Made by a program: the position numbers and the translations under genes
Notes under the pieces: model-generated
What the model was told of the DNA's origin: nothing
Database searches by the model: none
Seen by the model: only the letters and a program-made list of their open reading frames with translations
Assembly (NCBI GenBank): GCA_017506865.1
Contig: JAFCMP010000060.1
Coordinates: 1-64,000, forward strand
Reading direction: 5' to 3'
DNA from: Tribonema minus
Taxonomy: Eukaryota; Sar; Xanthophyceae; Tribonematales; Tribonemataceae
DNA length: 64,000 nucleotides
Part shown: in pieces, positions 59,894 to 64,000 of the stretch
How the letters are laid out: every line of letters starts with the position of its first letter
Numbering within the stretch: the stretch's first letter is position 1

Positions 59894-62800
59894 CTACTGC
59901 TGCGCAGCCCGCGGTGCATGCGCGGCATTCCGCCGCAGCGCCGCCGTCACACCCTGGATGCCCTCCCTGATGGCTGAAGCGTGATTGCCACCAAAAGCGC
60001 GCTGGCCCTTGAGCGCTGCTGCGCTGCTGCCGACTGCGGACGCGAGAAAACGTAGCAGCACGGCCGCATCCACCGCCCCACCGCCGCTGCCGTTGCCGCT
60101 GCCACTGCCGCCGCCACCTCCGCCGCCGCCGCTGGCGACGCCGCAGCGCCGCACGAGAAAGGCAATCTGCGCAGTGCTCAGGTCGAGGCCAACGTCAGCA
60201 GTCATGTCGCGCAGCGCGCGCGGCGCCAGCTCCATGCCGCCGCCGCCGCTGCCGACGCGGCCGCCGTCGTAGCACGCACGCAGGATGCCGCGCCGCAGCC
60301 GCTCCGCCGCACCCGCCTGCTCCGCCAGCGCCTGCAGCAGTGCGGCCTCAAATGCTGAGCCGCTGCCTTCTGTGGCTGCACCGGCATGCGTCGCTGCCGC
60401 AGCTGGCGCAGCTGCTGCCGCCGCCGCACCGCGGTGCTTTGCTGGGGCCTGCGCAGCGCTCCCTCTCCTCGCGCTGCTGCCACGGCGAGAGCTGCGCCCA
60501 GCGCCATCGCGCGCCCGCGCCGCCGCGACGCTGCCTCCGGTGGCACCGCTGCGTGCGCCCGCTGCGCGCGTGGGCGCCTCCTCGGCAGCACTCGCTGTCG
60601 CAGCACATGCAAATAAGAAACCGACGAGATCGCCCCCACGGACCTCCGAACCGCCGCCGGCGGCAGCGCCGGAGCATGCGCACAGCGCGTCTGCCTCTCT
60701 GGTGCCGACGCCGCCGGCGCTGAGCTCCGCCAGCGCGCGGCGCGCCTGCGCGCGCGTGAGCGCTGCCGCGCGGCCGCGTTGCGTCAGCGCCGCCTGCGCC
60801 GCAGCGCGTGCTGCCGCCTCCGACCCCTGCGCGGTGATCAGCGCGGCGCGCAGCCGCCGCCGCGCCGCCCCCGCCACCGCCTCCAGTGCCACACCGCCGC
60901 TCCTGTCCTCATTGGTGGACGTGGAGGGCGCGCAATGCGATGCTGCTGCCGTTTGCAGACGCTGCTGTCCAGCGCTCGTTGCACGGTCTCCGACGCTGCG
61001 ACCATGAGATGGGCTGCCCGCTGCGGCGTCATCAAAGCCCAGCATGAACGCCGCGAGGTCCTCAAAGTCGAAGTCCACGCCGCCGCCACTGCCGTCGAGC
61101 GCCGCCACCAGCACCTCCGCTTCGTCCGCCTCGACCTCAGGCAGCGCCAGCAGCAGGTCCTCCGCCGTCGCAGCGCCGTCGCCATCCGCGTCCAGCAGGC
61201 CCGCAAAGCAGCGCCGTAGCGCCGCGCGGTCGCGCGCCGCCGCGCCGTCGCCCTCACTGTCGACGAGTCGCCACACGGCGCGCCGGAATGCGCGCGCAAG
61301 CGCCGGCGGCAGCGCTCCACATTCCGCCGCCTGCTGTCGCCGCGGATGCGACGGTGAGCCGCGCTGCTGCTGTTGCTGCTGCTGCTGCGGCTGCGGCGGC
61401 GGCGCCTCCGCCACCGCCAGCAGCGGCGCATACATGACCGTGCCGCCGCCGCCGCCGTCGAGCGGCGCGAGCGCGCGGCACAGAGCCGCGGCGGCGGCGT
61501 CCGGCAGCGCGAGGCGCGTGGCGGCGAGGCAGCGCGTCAGCGCTCCGCACGTGACGCGGCGCGACAGGCCGAGGTCGGCGATCTCGAGGCGGCGCCGTAG
61601 GTCCTCGCAGGCGGCGGCGCGGCCGGCGCGGTGCGTCGCCGCGGCGCGGCGCAGCGCGGCGGCGGCCTGGGGGGTGGGACGCGGAAGGGAGGGGGAGGGA
61701 GGGGGGGCCGGTGGTGTGCAAGAGAATGGGCATGCGCGCCGTGCGGCACGGAGATCCGTGGCTCAGCAAGTGGTAGGGTGGCGTTGCCTCTGTCAATCAC
61801 GTTTGATCGTCGACTGTGGGCGGTTGTGCTGGGACGGAAGGGAACAGTCGGCGGCTGCCGAGTATGCACAAGCACGCTTCGGCGGCGACATGGCTGACAC
61901 AAACACCGTGCGACCCGCACATGGTCGCAAACACCACATGTCCTCTGTTTGGCATCATCATTGATGCTCTTACGCTCACGCTGCAATAGGAGCATTGGGG
62001 TGTATTGGTAACTTGCATATGAGAAATATTCTTGATGGCCTTCCGTGGTCTTGTAGCCTGGCAGTGCCGCAGGAGTGCCGCCCAGCATGCCTTCCACAAC
62101 GATATTACCAAGAGTACCATGATGCACAGCTGCAACACATGATATTGTTCAGTCAGACAAATCTGTACACACTGTTACTTGTCAGAAGGATTTCAACGTA
62201 CATGGGACAGCTGCAGCTTGCACCCGCGATTGGTGCAGGCGCTTGTATTGCATAAGATACATGCATACATCATACAATGGCACTAGCTGTGCACAAGGCA
62301 TCATCATACTCCGCTTGCAGCTGCGAAACCGCCCAGTCTATCCGCAAGGACACCATCCATACAGAAAGCTCACATTGGCATCTACAATGAAGCGTGCCCC
62401 CCCCCCCCCCCCCCCCTCCCCCTCCCCCCCACCTTCCCCCCCTCCGCCATACCCTCTATACCCCCGTCAATCAGTATACACCTCACCTCCGGCAGTCGCT
62501 CAGGCCATGCAGCAGCGCGCGCCTCCCAGTACTTCGCAATGTCGCTGAACTTGATGGGGCCCGCAGCGCCGCCGCGCAGCGCGCGCATCATGGCCTTCAC
62601 GCTTGCCGCCGGGAGGTCGCGCAGTCCCTGCACGGCCGGCGATACACGGCGGAAGCAGTAGTTTGAGCTCAAATGATAGAATTTCAAGTACTTCAGCTTC
62701 AGTCGGAGTTGTCGCGGCGCAGTTGCCCGCAGGTTTGGGGGTTGTGGTCAGCGGCTGCGGCGCCACTTGCCAGCAGCGCTTCTCCGCAGCACAACAATTT

Positions 62801-64000
62801 CAGTATGCTGGCACTCACGACGCGTGTGCGCTTCGCCCGGCAGCTGTATGGCCCATACTTGCATACCCCCATACGTGCCGCACACACGCCTTCCTCCGCC
62901 CGCACACGGCAGTAGCACAGCGACAAGCCAAGAATCACTTGCGCCGCGCGCGTCGCGCCGCCGCTGCGACGGCAGCGGCACCGGCAGCAGCAGCGGCAGG
63001 ACGCCCGCCTGAGCGTTGCCGCAGCTGTCCTCTTCTCTCACCTCCAGCTCAGAGACAAAGGCCTGGAAGCAGGCGGCATCCAGCCAGCCCTCGCCGTGCG
63101 AATCGCATTCGTCGAACAGCGCCCGCACGCTGCGCGCCGCCGGCCGCGCCAGCAGCACCTCCAGCGCGTCGCCGAATTTCCCCAATAACGATCCCTCCGC
63201 GCTGCCGCTGCCGCCGCCGTCGCTGCTGCTGCCGCCATCGCCCCCCTCAGCGCCCCCCTCCTCGCCGGCCGCCAGTGCCAAGATGCCGCTGCAGTCGGCC
63301 GCTGCGCTGCCGCCGGCGCCGCCGCTGCCGCCGCCAGGCGGCGTGAGGACGTGACGGACGCCCGCCACCGCCGCGGCGTCGATGCCCAGCTGCCGCAGCA
63401 CCGCGAGCAGCCGCGTTGCCGTCACCGGGCACACGTCGCCCGCAGCATGGCTGCCGCTGCCGCTGCCGCTGCGGCCTCGGCCACTGTCGCCAGCGCCGCG
63501 CCTGGCATCGCTGGCGCTGCCGCCGCCGCCGCCGCCGCGCAGGTGCGCGCGCACGTGGTCCACAGTGAGGCCGGCGGAGCGCAGCGCGATGCGCAGCCGC
63601 AGGGCGGCGCCGTGACGCCCCTCGTGTGTCCGTTGCTCATCGCCGCCGCGTGGCTGCGCGCGGCTGCCAGAGACGTCGCTGCGGCGGCGCGGCGGCGCGT
63701 ACGACTCCGTGCGGTGCCCCGCAAAGGGGGCTGCAGCAGCGACGGCGGCAGCGGCGGCGCGGGGGCTGGTGGAGCTCGCTTTCGTGCCGCGCCATGAAGG
63801 CGCGGCGTGAGGCGCTGTCCGCGCCGCACCGAACTCGTGCGCATCGTAACCTCGTGCAGTGCCGGCGGCGGAGCGGCGCCGCTGCGGCGGCGGCGGTGGC
63901 GCGCGCGGCAGCAGCGCCAGCGCATCCGCCGCAGGCACGTCGCGCGCTCCCAGCCGCGACAGGAGCGCCTTGGATGTGGCAGCATCCAGGTCGGCGCCGT
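59894..64000 (-). CDS. EF-hand protein, three exons seen, 5' end beyond the window
   Basis: Exons (64000)-63042, 62627-62487 and 61666-59894 join in phase 0 with GT-AG sites; the stop is at 59894-59896. Exon 3 runs upstream of the ATG at 61435 back to a CCCCCCAG acceptor at 61667. EF-hand-like helices occur several times: a loop DADGDGAATAED and then LDGSGGGVDFDFEDLAAFM in exon 3 (about 61040-61210), ALFDECDSHGEGWLDAACF in exon 1, and weaker pairs such as MTADVGLDLSTAQIAFLVRR near the end. Long glycine/alanine/serine linkers separate them. Only one loop has a near-canonical set of calcium ligands. It is probably a calcium sensor or a structural EF-hand protein; the partner is unknown. At least 957 codons lie in the window. 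Confidence 0.8.

Noticed and set aside
1-64000. CRISPR arrays, rRNA genes, operon-like features
   Set aside because: None seen. Tandem repeats present are exon-edge copies, minisatellites or microsatellites, and the gene structure is eukaryotic.

Overview
The window is a 64-kb piece of a GC-rich nuclear genome, most likely from a unicellular, flagellated eukaryote such as an alga or related protist. The evidence is spliced genes with GT-AG introns (donors mostly GTGCGT, GTGAG or GTGCGC; acceptors mostly GCAG), alanine- and glycine-rich proteins, scattered TTAGGG-type telomere-like repeats, and an algal-style LINE with a restriction-like endonuclease. I cannot fix the phylum from sequence alone. 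Gene bodies are very GC-rich; the gaps between genes (11.4-12.9, 29.2-30.8, 35.2-38.1, 51.9-53.9, 58.4-59.9 kb) are AT-richer and hold no gene I can support.

Layout. 1-2746 (+): the 3' part of a LINE. 3805-9483 (-): a five-exon coiled-coil protein of the QRICH2/DUF4795 kind, facing 9705-11342 (+), an unrecognised single-exon gene, across a 221-bp shared promoter gap. 12927-29158 (-): a fifteen-exon UBE3B/UBE3C-like HECT ubiquitin ligase; its introns carry LINE tails, an inverted repeat, a minisatellite and many copies of its own exon edges. 30842-35175 (+): a five-exon paraoxonase/arylesterase-like protein. 38095-51864 (+): a seven-exon chromatin protein of about 3,200 residues with AT-hooks, a DDT-like region, two bromodomains (the second interrupted) and three PHD fingers. 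53937-58039 (-): a PP2C protein phosphatase, 5' end uncertain. 59894-64000 (-): an EF-hand protein that runs off the right edge.

Exon models were built by hand. At every junction listed, the reading phase of the donor side agrees with the acceptor side, which is strong support for the models. Three host exons (HECT exon 4, chromatin-gene exon 4, PP2C last exon) each contain one single-base frame slip, in a short G run, a CG run and a GC-rich repeat respectively; assembly error is the likeliest cause.

Main observation. In at least four genes (DUF4795, HECT, paraoxonase, PP2C) the introns are built largely of tandem, decayed copies of the neighbouring exon-intron junction: a few dozen bases of exon, the splice site, and some intron. 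Some arrays copy the donor side, others the acceptor side, and units are about 45 to 180 bp. Several arrays include TTAGGG-like sequence or copies that look like adjoining acceptor-donor (ratchet) sites. Alongside this, a short motif, TTGAAGT or its complement, recurs in most introns, and very long C runs precede many acceptors. Together these suggest a genome in which introns grow by repeated junction-spanning duplication. This is inference from one window.

The genes do not form a pathway. The DUF4795 gene suggests flagella, HECT ligase and PP2C are general regulators, and the large PHD/bromodomain protein is a chromatin reader.
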